From the NCBI RefSeq assembly GCF_003315175.1, contig NZ_QNRQ01000018.1, positions 1-64,000 on the forward strand: a stretch of DNA of 64,000 nt, in the 5' to 3' direction. The stretch is from Eoetvoesiella caeni. GTDB lineage: Bacteria > Pseudomonadota > Gammaproteobacteria > Burkholderiales > Burkholderiaceae_B. Made by a program: the position numbers and the translations under genes. The notes beneath the pieces are model-generated. The model did not search any database. It was not told the origin of the DNA and saw only the letters and a list, made by a program, of their open reading frames with translations. Within the stretch, counting starts at the first letter, position 1. Each line of letters opens with the position of its first letter. Positions 1-8,005 of the stretch are shown here, one piece after another.

Positions 1-57
1 AGCGTGCCATTACAAAATCAAGATCAAAAAAGACCGAAACCCGCGTGAACAGGGTGT

Positions 58-417
58 TTGATCTCGAACCAGGGGTTCAAACTGTCGAACTCAGGTGGTA
101 AGGACATAGTTGCTTCTCCTGATGGCTTGGGCTTCGAGTCGCCGCGTATCTTGGTTGAAGTAAAGCATCGCACTGAGCAAATGGGCAGCAACGAAATACG
201 TAGCTTTATTGGTGGACTTCGCAGCGGCGATAAAGGACTTTATGTCAGCACTGGTGGTTTTTCGAAAGAAGCACGTTACGAGGCAGAGCGAGCCAAGGAG
301 CCTGTGATGTTGATGGCCTTAAATGATTTGGTATATAGCATTATTGAGCACTACGACGAGATGGATAGCAAAGGCAAGGGATTGCTGCCTTTGACCAAAA
401 TCTACTGGCCTGTCTAA
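58..417 (+). pseudogene. C-terminal fragment of an Mrr-like restriction endonuclease
   Basis: The reading frame encodes the catalytic half of an Mrr-type (PD-(D/E)xK) DNA-cleaving domain. GGKDIVA near residue 14 supplies the conserved Asp, VEVKHR near residue 33 supplies the E-x-K pair, and GLYVSTGGFSKEA near residue 60 is the strand and helix typical of Mrr_cat proteins. Such proteins are usually about 300 residues or more with an N-terminal DNA-recognition part. Here the frame has a stop at 46-48, and the only start is a TTG without a ribosome binding site. The gene is therefore probably decapitated, although the missing half could be frameshifted outside the window. Activity is unlikely. 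It opens a run of broken defence genes. Confidence 0.65.
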
Positions 418-432
418 GCCGCAGTTTTCACC

Positions 433-867
433 TTACTTATCGGTCAACGGACAAAGCTCAGTGCTCCCAACGGTCAATACAGCCCCGTCCGAGTAAGAAC
501 AGTATCGACTGAAACCTTGGACGCGCTGATCGGTTAATGACCCGAAGCCAGCATTCCGGTTCTCGATTGTTATTGTGGGTGAACCGTGGTTCTGGAAAAC
601 GCCGGAATTATTGATGGGGCATAGTTCAGTACTACCAACGGTAAGTACGCCACCATCGCTGTATGTGCAGTACCGGCTGAATCCGCTAATGGATTGAGAT
701 TGCAGGCCACCCCAGGCATAGGCTTCCGGTGCATTGAATGCCAGCAAGGCCAAGCATACGACCGCAAGCATGTTTGTAAGCTTTAGCCAGCGAAGGCTAT
801 CTACGCGGCTTTTAGAACTTACAGGGGCAACGCTCAGTGCCGCAGAATCTGGCCAAGTTGTTTTCAT
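433..867 (-). CDS. Small secreted or membrane-anchored protein with a duplicated Cys-containing repeat
   Basis: This 144-residue protein of unknown function has a hydrophobic segment at about residues 32-52 that ends in an AYA-type signal cleavage site. After it come two copies of a roughly 27-residue unit reading GFSRYC(T/S)YSDG(G/A)VLTVGSTELCP, about 50 residues apart, each with two cysteines that could form a disulfide. I chose the ATG at 865-867 because AAGGAG lies about 10 bases upstream; a longer frame to 981 starts inside a repeated GGAGACA tract and is less likely. I do not recognise a family. An exported, disulfide-bonded product is inferred. Confidence 0.55.
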   Translation of the reverse strand: MKTTWPDSAALSVAPVSSKSRVDSLRWLKLTNMLAVVCLALLAFNAPEAYAWGGLQSQSISGFSRYCTYSDGGVLTVGSTELCPINNSGVFQNHGSPTITIENRNAGFGSLTDQRVQGFSRYCSYSDGAVLTVGSTELCPLTDK

Positions 868-950
868 GTCTCCCTGTCTCCTTCGTGTCGCATGAAGTAT
901 TCTCGCCTGGGTTTTTAGCAAAGCTAATGTTCGTGAGCCTTTCGACAAAT

Positions 951-1075
951 TGTCTCCCATGTCTCCCGTGTCGCCTAACAAAATTTTATTTTCAGAAAAA
1001 TGCAGACCGATATCTGGAAATCAAAAAACCAAGCCATATACTTTTCTTGATGAGACATGGGAGACATAGGAGACA
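951..1075. repeat. Facing arrays of a 9-bp GGAGACAT-like unit, including a perfect 15-bp inverted repeat
   Basis: TGTCTCCCATGTCTC at 951-965 is the exact reverse complement of 1052-1066. On the left the unit recurs every 9 bp (951, 960 and a variant at 969). On the right it recurs at 1051, 1060 and 1069. Two more TGTCTCC copies (867 and 875) lie at the start of the flanking minus-strand gene. This could be an operator array or a long stem between two minus-strand genes; the 140 bp otherwise hold nothing coding that I can support. Confidence 0.6.
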
Positions 1076-1079
1076 TTAG

Positions 1080-2138
1080 CTAAACGCTATACTTTACGGC
1101 CATATTCACCACCTCAGCCTGTCGCATAGCCGTCTCCTTTTCTTCGTATTGGGAGACACCACCAGCAAGAAAACCCGCCGTCAAGTGATAAACACGTGTT
1201 TTACCGATCCCTGGAAGCCGCTTTTCAACTTGCGGCTTGCCATCCTTAGCCGTGGCCAAAAATCCGCGTTCCACCAGGACCTTCGTGACATACGTGGGAT
1301 TCAGGCCTGAGCATACTTCGGACTTGTAGACCTCGGGGAAAATAAAGTACTCGGTTTGTTCACCGACCTGCTGACGAAAACCCGCACGATTAATTGTTTT
1401 GTTGTATCCACTATTTTCAATGCCTGGCGACAACAAGGTAAAACGGCTTTCCCCGTGCATTTCGATAAAGTGTCTAACTTTGGCAACGGCTTGTTCGGCT
1501 TCATGGTTTCCCACCCCGCCCCGCAGATCAATCCATGCTTTAAAACATTTATGACACGCCTCGAAGGCTTCACCCTCGGGCCAAGGCAATATTCCAAGTT
1601 CAATGCACAGCTCACCTGCCGCTGCAACCAAGCCAAAGCGATCTGCAACCCGAGCCACTTGACCTGCCGACTGAGTAGGTACATTCGTATTCACAAATTG
1701 CTTGATCAAACGACGGGTTTGCTCGATGAGTCTTGGCCGTAGCTCTGGATCCGCTAATTGCGCTACAAACGCAGGGCCAGCGTGTCCGTGGTGCTCCGAG
1801 ACAGCTCTTTTGAGTTGATCTGCAAATATCTGCGATGACGCAGCAGCATGGATGCTTTCAAATATGCCATAACTACATCCGGCATCAGCCGGTATTTCCA
1901 CCATACGTACTTCTTGGCCCGCCATAACAATATGCCCCGCTTGTGCCATCATCGTAGCCATGCTCTTTTCCCCTGACGAGAGCACAATATTCCGCCAACG
2001 CTTTATGCTTCTTGCGTCACCGTCTTTAGTAGCACGGCTCTTGCCCTGCCCATTGCCTAGCATGTAAGCCGCTTCGCCTGCCGTTTTGGGGTCTGCCTGT
2101 CCTAGCTCGTCTAATGGCAACAGTATGTCGTTGTGCAA
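1080..2138 (-). pseudogene. DUF927 domain protein, N-terminus lost
   Basis: The sequence begins in mid-domain: LDELGQADP, then AAYMLGNGQGKSRA and GQEVRMVEIPADAG, all characteristic of DUF927, an ATPase-like domain found with primases and helicases in mobile elements and phages. The residues after about 200 continue a normal C-terminal region. Full-length members are several hundred residues longer and carry their nucleotide-binding part upstream of this point. Here that part is missing, because the frame runs into the start of pglZ on the other strand at about 2133-2140. This marks a recombination seam. It is probably inactive; a TTG at 2138 is the only start I can offer. Confidence 0.65.
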
Positions 2139-3518
2139 GGCATCCTGAACGACTTTGTGCCCAACGTCAGCAAGTTGACACTAGTCGCGGACTCAGATTG
2201 TCTGCTGACTGAGGAGAAGCTGGCATTGGAGCTTCGCGGGCGCGGGTTCGACCTGATCGAGTTCAGTGACCCGGTCGAATTCAGATACGCCTATGAGTCC
2301 AAGTACCGTTCGATTTGGGACCGGGGTGAGCACACCGATCTGGTGGTGGTCCTCCGCTTGCAGAACGCGGAGTTGGAATCCTTGCCTTACGACCTGCTAC
2401 AGGCGGGCAGGAAGTTGACGTTCAATTTGGGAGATCTCTTTCCCAACCTGAGTTATCCTGTCATTGAGAAGCTCGATCGCAGCCTGTTGGACAGGCTTTT
2501 TGAGGCTCAGTGTAAGTCGCCGCCAGACCCCATGGGCGATAACGCGACTAAGGATTTTATTCTCTGTTATGTGTTTGGCATTGCCGCAGAACTGATTACC
2601 AACGAGGTAGAGCTGCTTCGTGCCTTGCTTCGTCTGCATTACGGCAAACTTCAACTACCGCAAATGCTGGCCGAGCGGCTAATCCAAGTACTTAAAGGCC
2701 GCGATGGATTCAAGACCTGGCCGCTCTCTGAAATAGTTCCGGATGATGACGCCTTTTTCGCCTTTTTGCAGGAACGCTGGCCATTATTTCTTGCCAGGCT
2801 CGGCAGCATCAACCAAGTACGGGAAGATTCGCCGGAATACGGCCTCAAATATCCCGGCCCTGATCGCCTGCCGTTCGATCATCAGGACATCAAGGTCTAC
2901 ATCGACAACCTGTTCCTGGAGGGGAAACTCACACCTGTCGAGGCTAAAGGCATTGAAGTGGATGCCGGATCCTGGGTTCAAAGCGGTATCGCCATGTCCG
3001 GCGTGGACGATGATGTTTCCAACGTCCTTGACTCCCTCATCAATCCTGGAAAAACCAAGGCGGTGGGGCTGGTCGTGGATAAGGTTGACAAGATCATGCA
3101 CGGCATGCAACTTGGCTCAGCTGGGATGCACAACCAAATCAAGCAATGGTGTCAGGGTGGTTTCCTGGCTGCGCTGGTGGGCCAACTATTGGAATACGGC
3201 TATGAGGTCTGGCTGACCGCCGATCATGGCAACATCCAATGCGACGGCAAAGGCCGCCCATCTGAAGGTGTAATTGCTGAAACTCGTGGCGAGCGTGTTC
3301 GTGTATACCCCACTCCGGAGCTTCGCGCTCAGGTCGCAGGAGCCTTCCCGTTTGCTCACGAGTGGCAGCCGGTCGGATTGCCAGCGGACTATTTCCCTCT
3401 GGTGGCTAGTGGTCACGACGCATTTGTCAGCCCAGGAGAGGCTATCGTAGGTCACGGTGGTATAGCCATCGAAGAAGTCATCGTGCCCTTGGTGAAATTT
3501 GAGAGAAAGAGTAGGTAA
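2133..3518 (+). CDS. pglZ: PglZ-domain protein, BREX phage-resistance component (type 3 order)
   Basis: This 461-residue protein of the PglZ/alkaline-phosphatase superfamily belongs to BREX. PglZ is an essential BREX component, but its exact reaction in defence is not settled. The catalytic core is visible in the second half: GLVVDKVDKIMHG near residue 311, WLTADHGN near 366, and SGHDAFV near 427 with the GHGG tail at 441. The BrxA fragment follows at once, its ATG overlapping this stop (TAATG). A pglZ-then-brxA order is that of type 3 BREX. The upstream genes (brxF, brxC, pglX, brxHII) are absent; instead the start abuts a broken DUF927 gene. No ribosome binding site precedes the GTG start, so expression is doubtful. 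The protein itself looks intact, although the start could be internal. Confidence 0.75.
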   Translation: MQGILNDFVPNVSKLTLVADSDCLLTEEKLALELRGRGFDLIEFSDPVEFRYAYESKYRSIWDRGEHTDLVVVLRLQNAELESLPYDLLQAGRKLTFNLGDLFPNLSYPVIEKLDRSLLDRLFEAQCKSPPDPMGDNATKDFILCYVFGIAAELITNEVELLRALLRLHYGKLQLPQMLAERLIQVLKGRDGFKTWPLSEIVPDDDAFFAFLQERWPLFLARLGSINQVREDSPEYGLKYPGPDRLPFDHQDIKVYIDNLFLEGKLTPVEAKGIEVDAGSWVQSGIAMSGVDDDVSNVLDSLINPGKTKAVGLVVDKVDKIMHGMQLGSAGMHNQIKQWCQGGFLAALVGQLLEYGYEVWLTADHGNIQCDGKGRPSEGVIAETRGERVRVYPTPELRAQVAGAFPFAHEWQPVGLPADYFPLVASGHDAFVSPGEAIVGHGGIAIEEVIVPLVKFERKSR

Positions 3519-3958
3519 TGGCTCAAAGGCACGAAAAATTAGGTATTAAGCAAACGATTCAAAAGGAATGGATGGATCTAACTGTCCGGATGATGCTGGC
3601 AGGCTTGTCCGAAACAGAAATCCGCTCTGAGTTAGATGATTATTTGTCCACACAGAAGCAAAGTGGTGGGGTAGGCCGCAGGGGCGAAAAGACATATGGC
3701 ATGGCTATCTCTCTCCTTGCTTCATGGTTTGCGCCAGAAAGGGATCTGCGATCATTTCGTGACGATGCTTTGACTTTAGCGAAGAACATAAAACCAACGG
3801 AGTGGCTCCCCTTGCATTGGGCGGTAATTTCGGCTTCATATCCGTTTTGGCTCAACGTCGCAAAACAGACGGGCCGACTACTTAACTTGCAAGATCAAAT
3901 CACGCAAGCACAGGTCTTTAATAGGCTTAAAGAAAAATATGGTGATCGTGAGACGGTA
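3518..3958 (+). pseudogene. brxA: BrxA (DUF1819) N-terminal fragment, fused to unrelated sequence
   Basis: The first 147 residues of this ORF match BrxA-type BREX proteins: GEKTYGMAISLLASWFAP, WLPLHWAVISASYPFW, then GRLLNLQDQITQAQV. BrxA is normally about 200 residues, so its C-terminal quarter is missing. After YGDRETV the same frame continues into an unrelated protein family with no stop, giving a chimera that stays open to 4963. BrxA is a small DNA-binding BREX component. This copy, with only pglZ beside it, is almost certainly a relic. Confidence 0.7.
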
Positions 3959-4558
3959 GGCTTCAGCTTTACTCGGAATAAGAACGGTGTGCGCCCCGTC
4001 ATCGAATCGGACGACTATATCGATACCATTCCTGATCTCGCCCATCTAACCGTTGAAGGCCTCAAGCGTGATCGACTTTTTGTCCATGACGTCGATGGCG
4101 ACATCACCGAACACTCGGTATATCGTTGTATTTACTTCGAGATCCTCGATGGCGACAAAACGAAGATCATCTTTGATGGCAAGTGGTATGAAGTCGACGC
4201 AACATTTATTGGTCGAGTCGCTGAGACATTGGACTTAGTCCCAATATCCACTCTTCCATTCCCGACAGTTGAAATATGGGAGGAGGACGGTAAATCGAAA
4301 ATTGAGTCTGAGGGTGACTACAATATTCGAGCGGCTGCAGCGTACGGATATTTTCTGCTGGACAAGAGACTTGTTAAGACCAACCGCACCACATCACCCA
4401 TAGAACTCTGCGACCTCCTGACCCCTGCTAAGCAGTTGGTGCACGTAAAGCATCGCAAGGGTGGATCGGCTGGACTTAGCCACCTATTCGCTCAGGGAGG
4501 GGTAGCTGCCGAAATTATGCTAGGCGATAAAGCGTTTCGCAAGAAGGCGCGAACTGTG
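3959..4558 (+). pseudogene. C-terminal fragment of a DUF6119 / TIGR04141 sporadic protein
   Basis: About 200 residues in frame with the BrxA fragment resemble the C-terminal region of TIGR04141 (DUF6119) proteins, a sporadically distributed family found in defence islands. Landmarks are GKWYEVD, YFLLDKRLVK, then IELCDLLTPAKQLVHVK and SHLFAQGGVAAE. The family is usually about 500 residues or more, so the first half is gone. After about residue 347 of the ORF (4558) the frame merely reads the complement of the minus-strand gene at 4492-4989 until a stop at 4963. A seam therefore lies near 3958 and another near 4560. Confidence 0.6.
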
Positions 4559-4989
4559 CTGCGTGGTGTTAATCTGGCCGCACAGGGTCTCATACGACTG
4601 GCCAAGCCTTCACGACGCAGGGCCTCCAGGTCTATCTGCATGTCGCGAATTTTGCGTAGATCGCCGGGCGTCTGGATGTTGCGCGGTCGGCCTTGGATGG
4701 CATCAAGTGCAGCAGGAGGGGGTGATGGTTTCATCGTGGAAGACGGAAGGCTGGCAGCTGCTGTTCGCTGGGCTTTACGCCAGCGGTACAGCGTGATAGC
4801 GAAGGTGCTGCGTTGCACGGTCAGACCTGCAGCGGCCAGATCCTCCAGTACGGCGGCGTGTGGCACACCTGCAGCAAACTCGGCTTCGATCATTGGAAAC
4901 AGTGCGCGTAGTTGGGCTGAAAGGCTGATGCGTGGGTCAAGGCCAGAAAGTACGGCCCGATAACGAGACACGGGTTGGGGTGAGTACAT
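4492..4989 (-). CDS. Plasmid-type hypothetical protein, C-terminus replaced
   Basis: I do not recognise this protein with confidence. Residues 20-75 look like a compact helical, possibly DNA-binding module (LRALFPMIEAEFAAGVPH, then an L-x-R-x-TF-x-LYRWRKAQ stretch) of the type seen in small plasmid-transfer proteins. A basic and proline-rich linker follows. From about residue 143 (near 4560) onward the sequence is the antisense of the DUF6119 fragment, so the native C-terminus has been lost at the seam. It heads away from the origin in the same direction as the virB block. The start ATG at 4989 has AAACTCCTGGAAACCT upstream, which contains a fair GGA core. Confidence 0.45.
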   Translation of the reverse strand: MYSPQPVSRYRAVLSGLDPRISLSAQLRALFPMIEAEFAAGVPHAAVLEDLAAAGLTVQRSTFAITLYRWRKAQRTAAASLPSSTMKPSPPPAALDAIQGRPRNIQTPGDLRKIRDMQIDLEALRREGLASRMRPCAARLTPRSTVRAFLRNALSPSIISAATPP

Positions 4990-5023
4990 AGGTTTCCAGG
5001 AGTTTGGTTAGAGACAGTGCCGC

Positions 5024-5482
5024 TTAGTGCGACAGATCAGGAAAGACCCGGGTCTGCTTGTCCGCCAGCCAGGAGCAACCTGCAGCCAGCGCTTCGTCGT
5101 AGGCAGACTGTTCGTCCGCGAACTGGACGGACTTGCCGCGTGCGGAGAAACGTCCGCCGCCGACTTCGTGACCGTCACTCAGCAGGCGCAGGGTGTAGCC
5201 GCCGGAGTCCGAGTGGTGGGGGACGATCTCGAAGGAAAACCGGAGTCGGGCGTGAGTCACTTCAGTGTGAAATTGCCGGGCGACTTCGCAGAGGCGTGCA
5301 GCCCAGTGTGGGCCGATGCGATCCAGGGCTTGGGCGATGCTGTAGCCGCGCTCGCGCAGCCAGTCGCTGCGATCCAACACCAGGGCGGCAGTGAGTGCTT
5401 CGCCCAGGCTCATGGTGCCAATGCCGTAGTGGGCGGCTTGTTGCACGATGTGCAATATCCGGGTGTCGATGGTCGAGTGCAT
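5024..5482 (-). CDS. Hypothetical plasmid protein of 152 residues
   Basis: Function unknown. The ATG at 5482 is chosen because AAAGGAG lies 5 bases upstream; the open frame extends further to 5611 but without support. The protein is soluble, with a helical first half (residues 5-75) and a second half rich in beta-type sequence (GGYTLRLLSDGHEVGGGRF). It lies 35 bases from the next minus-strand gene and just beyond the iteron origin, so a role in replication control or partition is possible but is only inferred from position. Confidence 0.55.
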   Translation of the reverse strand: MHSTIDTRILHIVQQAAHYGIGTMSLGEALTAALVLDRSDWLRERGYSIAQALDRIGPHWAARLCEVARQFHTEVTHARLRFSFEIVPHHSDSGGYTLRLLSDGHEVGGGRFSARGKSVQFADEQSAYDEALAAGCSWLADKQTRVFPDLSH

Positions 5483-5667
5483 GAGGACTCCTTTGCCCAG
5501 CAGCTTGAAGGGCAGTGATGGGGGATGAGGGTGAGGTGTGTCCGAAAGGGCGGATGTGGTCACTTGCAGACCGATGCAGCCGCGATGCGGTTGCCCAACG
5601 TGACAATTCAAAACGGCGTGGGTTGTGCAGGCAATGTGTTGCGATCAGGTGGAGCGCAGGTTGGACT

Positions 5668-5912
5668 TATCCACAGGCCTTGCTGGTAGTAATAAGGTAG
5701 AAATAAGGTAGAAGGCGTTTTGATGGCTGGAAAGCGCCTGTTCATGCAGGTTTCCAGAAATGATGCGCGATGCTATGACGAGAAAGCGCGATGTTATGAC
5801 GATAAGCCGCGATCTTATGACGATGCAGGCGCGATGCTATGACGACGGCAATCAGCACTTATCCACAGCCTGAGAATCGGCTTTTAAGAACACTTGCGCG
5901 ATGTTATGACGA
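5668..5912. other. Iteron origin of replication with two DnaA boxes
   Basis: Five copies of a 15-bp iteron GCGATGNTATGACGA (one with GATCTTATG) lie at 5767, 5788, 5809, 5831 and 5898. The first four are spaced 21-22 bp, about two helical turns, so an initiator would bind one face. Perfect DnaA boxes TTATCCACA lie at 5668-5676 and 5859-5867. A short AT-rich direct repeat (AATAAGGTAGA twice, about 5691-5713) lies beside the first box. The array sits directly 3' of trfA, whose product is the likely binder. The placement matches the second origin in this window, which is also just downstream of its rep gene. Confidence 0.75.
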
Positions 5913-5920
5913 TGGAATAT

Positions 5921-6838
5921 TTACCGATCCAGCCGTGTCCAAACTGCTTGCTCGTGGCCCTTGATTGCGGTTTCTATGCGTGGCTCTGAGATCACTTTTA
6001 GGGCTTCCAGTTCCGTCAAACTACGTTCCAGACTTGTCCGAAAATCACGCATGCGACCGGTGTATTGAGCGCGTTGCTTCAGAATGTCCAGGCTGTACTT
6101 TTGCTGGATGTCGGAAGAGGTACCAATCAGGCGTTGCAGGCTTTTGGACAGATCATGTCGCATATGCAGGCGTTTGGTCCAGTCCACCAGGGCGTACTCC
6201 CGGTTGCTAAAAATCTGTGCCCAGCGAGGGTCAGCGTAGATCGTGTAACTGCCGGAGGGTTCGTCATAATCGAAGCCGCCGAGCATCGCGAGGACTCGGG
6301 TCGATGGGTGGTTACCATAGCTGTATTTGACCGAGCCATCCTTTCTACGGGCCTCAATGCACAGGGAGAAGCGGGCCAGGTCTTTCATGCCTTCATGCAG
6401 CCATTCATAGGCGCTGCCACCTGTGGGTCTGCCCATGCCGCGTAGGAAATCCGCCCGGTTGATGGTTGGCGCTTCGCCCAACAGGGCCGTGGTCTGCAAG
6501 TACATGGCATGCATCCAGATGTCGGCGTGATCCTCACTTAACTGCTTGCCGGATCCTTTAAGCAGGATGTTGCTGCCTTCCAGAAACACGGTCTCGTCGT
6601 GTAGGGTGCGCCAGCCCCGGCGAACCGGCGCAAAGATGGCGCTTCGGGCGATGTAGTTGGGAATGGCTCGGGCCGTTTCATTGATGCCGGGTAGTATGAA
6701 CGGGGCAGGGGTGACTGCTTGCTTTTCTGCGGCGGCGGCCAAGGCTTGGTTGGCCTTTTGCTGGGCGCGCTGCATGGCAGCCGACAGACGCAGCAGATTG
6801 CTGTCCCGATGAAAGGGCAGGCGAGTCGATGAGGTCAT
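5921..6838 (-). CDS. trfA: TrfA-family plasmid replication initiator
   Basis: TrfA binds iterons and opens the plasmid origin. Family features seen: ARAIPNYIARSAIFAPVRRG (residues about 57-76), a LSEDHADIWMHAMYL stretch, and a YEWLHEGMKDLARFSLCIEA segment that aligns with the TrfA core; a winged-helix C-terminal half follows. At 305 residues it is in the usual range for the family. The ATG at 6838 is preferred over an in-frame ATG at 6862 because GGAG sits 10 bases upstream. It lies between the virB block and the iterons, so this block was once, or still is, an independent replicon. Confidence 0.8.
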   Translation of the reverse strand: MTSSTRLPFHRDSNLLRLSAAMQRAQQKANQALAAAAEKQAVTPAPFILPGINETARAIPNYIARSAIFAPVRRGWRTLHDETVFLEGSNILLKGSGKQLSEDHADIWMHAMYLQTTALLGEAPTINRADFLRGMGRPTGGSAYEWLHEGMKDLARFSLCIEARRKDGSVKYSYGNHPSTRVLAMLGGFDYDEPSGSYTIYADPRWAQIFSNREYALVDWTKRLHMRHDLSKSLQRLIGTSSDIQQKYSLDILKQRAQYTGRMRDFRTSLERSLTELEALKVISEPRIETAIKGHEQAVWTRLDR

Positions 6839-6985
6839 GGGTAAAACTCCAGACGAGCCCATACAAGGCCTGCCCGGAGCGTGTGCAGTGCCTCACACGG
6901 ATTCAGGGGTAGGGATGACTAGGCAATAGGAAGCCAGGTCAAAGGGATTGGGACAAATGCCTGTTAGGGCGTCGTTAGCGGCGGG

Positions 6986-8005
6986 TCAGCGGCTAACTTG
7001 CCGCGAGGGTTCAAACCAAAGCTCTTTCAGCTGAAACCGCTCGAAATACAGCACGATGTCTACGGTCTGGCGCAGAAATGCTTGAATCGTTGCCAGGTCG
7101 AGGTTGCCGCCGGTAGGCGATTGCTTGATAAGCACTGCCAAGCGATGAAACGTATCGGTCGCCCCATTGGCATGGGTGGTGGTGACCGACCCTGGATGGC
7201 CGGTGTTCAATGCCGCCAAGTAATCCCAGGTTTCAGGGCCGCGCAGCTCGGCCAGGAATATCCTATCTGGCGACAAGCGCATGCAGGCTGCCAGGCTCGC
7301 CGTTGCCGAGACGCGACCCCGCGTTCCGCCATACATCAGGTGAACACGGTTTCTATGCCTAGGCAGAATGAGTTCATGAACATCTTCAATCGTGACCAGG
7401 CGTTCATCAATGGACACCCGGTCGATGAGTGATCTGGCAAAGGTGGTTTTGCCGGAACCTGTCGCCCCGGAAATGACCAGATTCTTGCGTGCTTGGACAG
7501 CGGCATGAAGGAATTGCGGAATGTCGCCAGCCGCCTTTAGGGCCAAGAGTGTCTGGTCGGTCTTCGAGAGGCCGCCTGCTGCGCAATCGGCGGTGGCGTC
7601 GTGGGTGGCTTCAAAAGCGCCTTGCGCCTGCAGCTCCTCCAGGGAGAGGGCCACTTGGGCGTGTTTTCGGATATTGATGGCCAGCGTGCCGTCGATGCAG
7701 GCCGGAGGCTGCACGATCTGGCCACGCTCACCGTCGGGCAGGACGACCGACTGAATGGGGCTGCGTGCCATGTGGTTGTAGGCGGCCAAGGCCGTAGCCA
7801 GGGCCTCCAGGTGAGGATAGGAAAGCTGAGCGCACTCGTGCAACTGCCAGGCTCCGCGCGTGCGGGTGTAGAGCTCACCAGGGCGCACGATGGCGATTTC
7901 AGTCACGGTAGGGTCGTGCAGGTGGACGGCCAACGGGCGTAGAAATGTACGAACAGCGATGGCACGATCAAAGGGAATAGGTTCAGGGGACGGGTTCGAG
8001 CTCAT
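6986..8005 (-). CDS. virB11: VirB11 secretion ATPase
   Basis: Cytoplasmic hexameric ATPase of the type IV secretion system that switches between pilus building and substrate transfer. The Walker A motif GATGSGKT is at residues 180-187, followed by the Asp box (TIEDVHEL), the His-box region (TGHPGSVTTTHANG) and LAELRGPE, all standard for VirB11. The length of 339 residues is typical. The ATG at 8005 overlaps the end of virB10 by 23 bases; a longer frame to 8203 only reads back through virB10. It is the last gene of the virB series before trfA. Confidence 0.88.
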   Translation of the reverse strand: MSSNPSPEPIPFDRAIAVRTFLRPLAVHLHDPTVTEIAIVRPGELYTRTRGAWQLHECAQLSYPHLEALATALAAYNHMARSPIQSVVLPDGERGQIVQPPACIDGTLAINIRKHAQVALSLEELQAQGAFEATHDATADCAAGGLSKTDQTLLALKAAGDIPQFLHAAVQARKNLVISGATGSGKTTFARSLIDRVSIDERLVTIEDVHELILPRHRNRVHLMYGGTRGRVSATASLAACMRLSPDRIFLAELRGPETWDYLAALNTGHPGSVTTTHANGATDTFHRLAVLIKQSPTGGNLDLATIQAFLRQTVDIVLYFERFQLKELWFEPSRQVSR

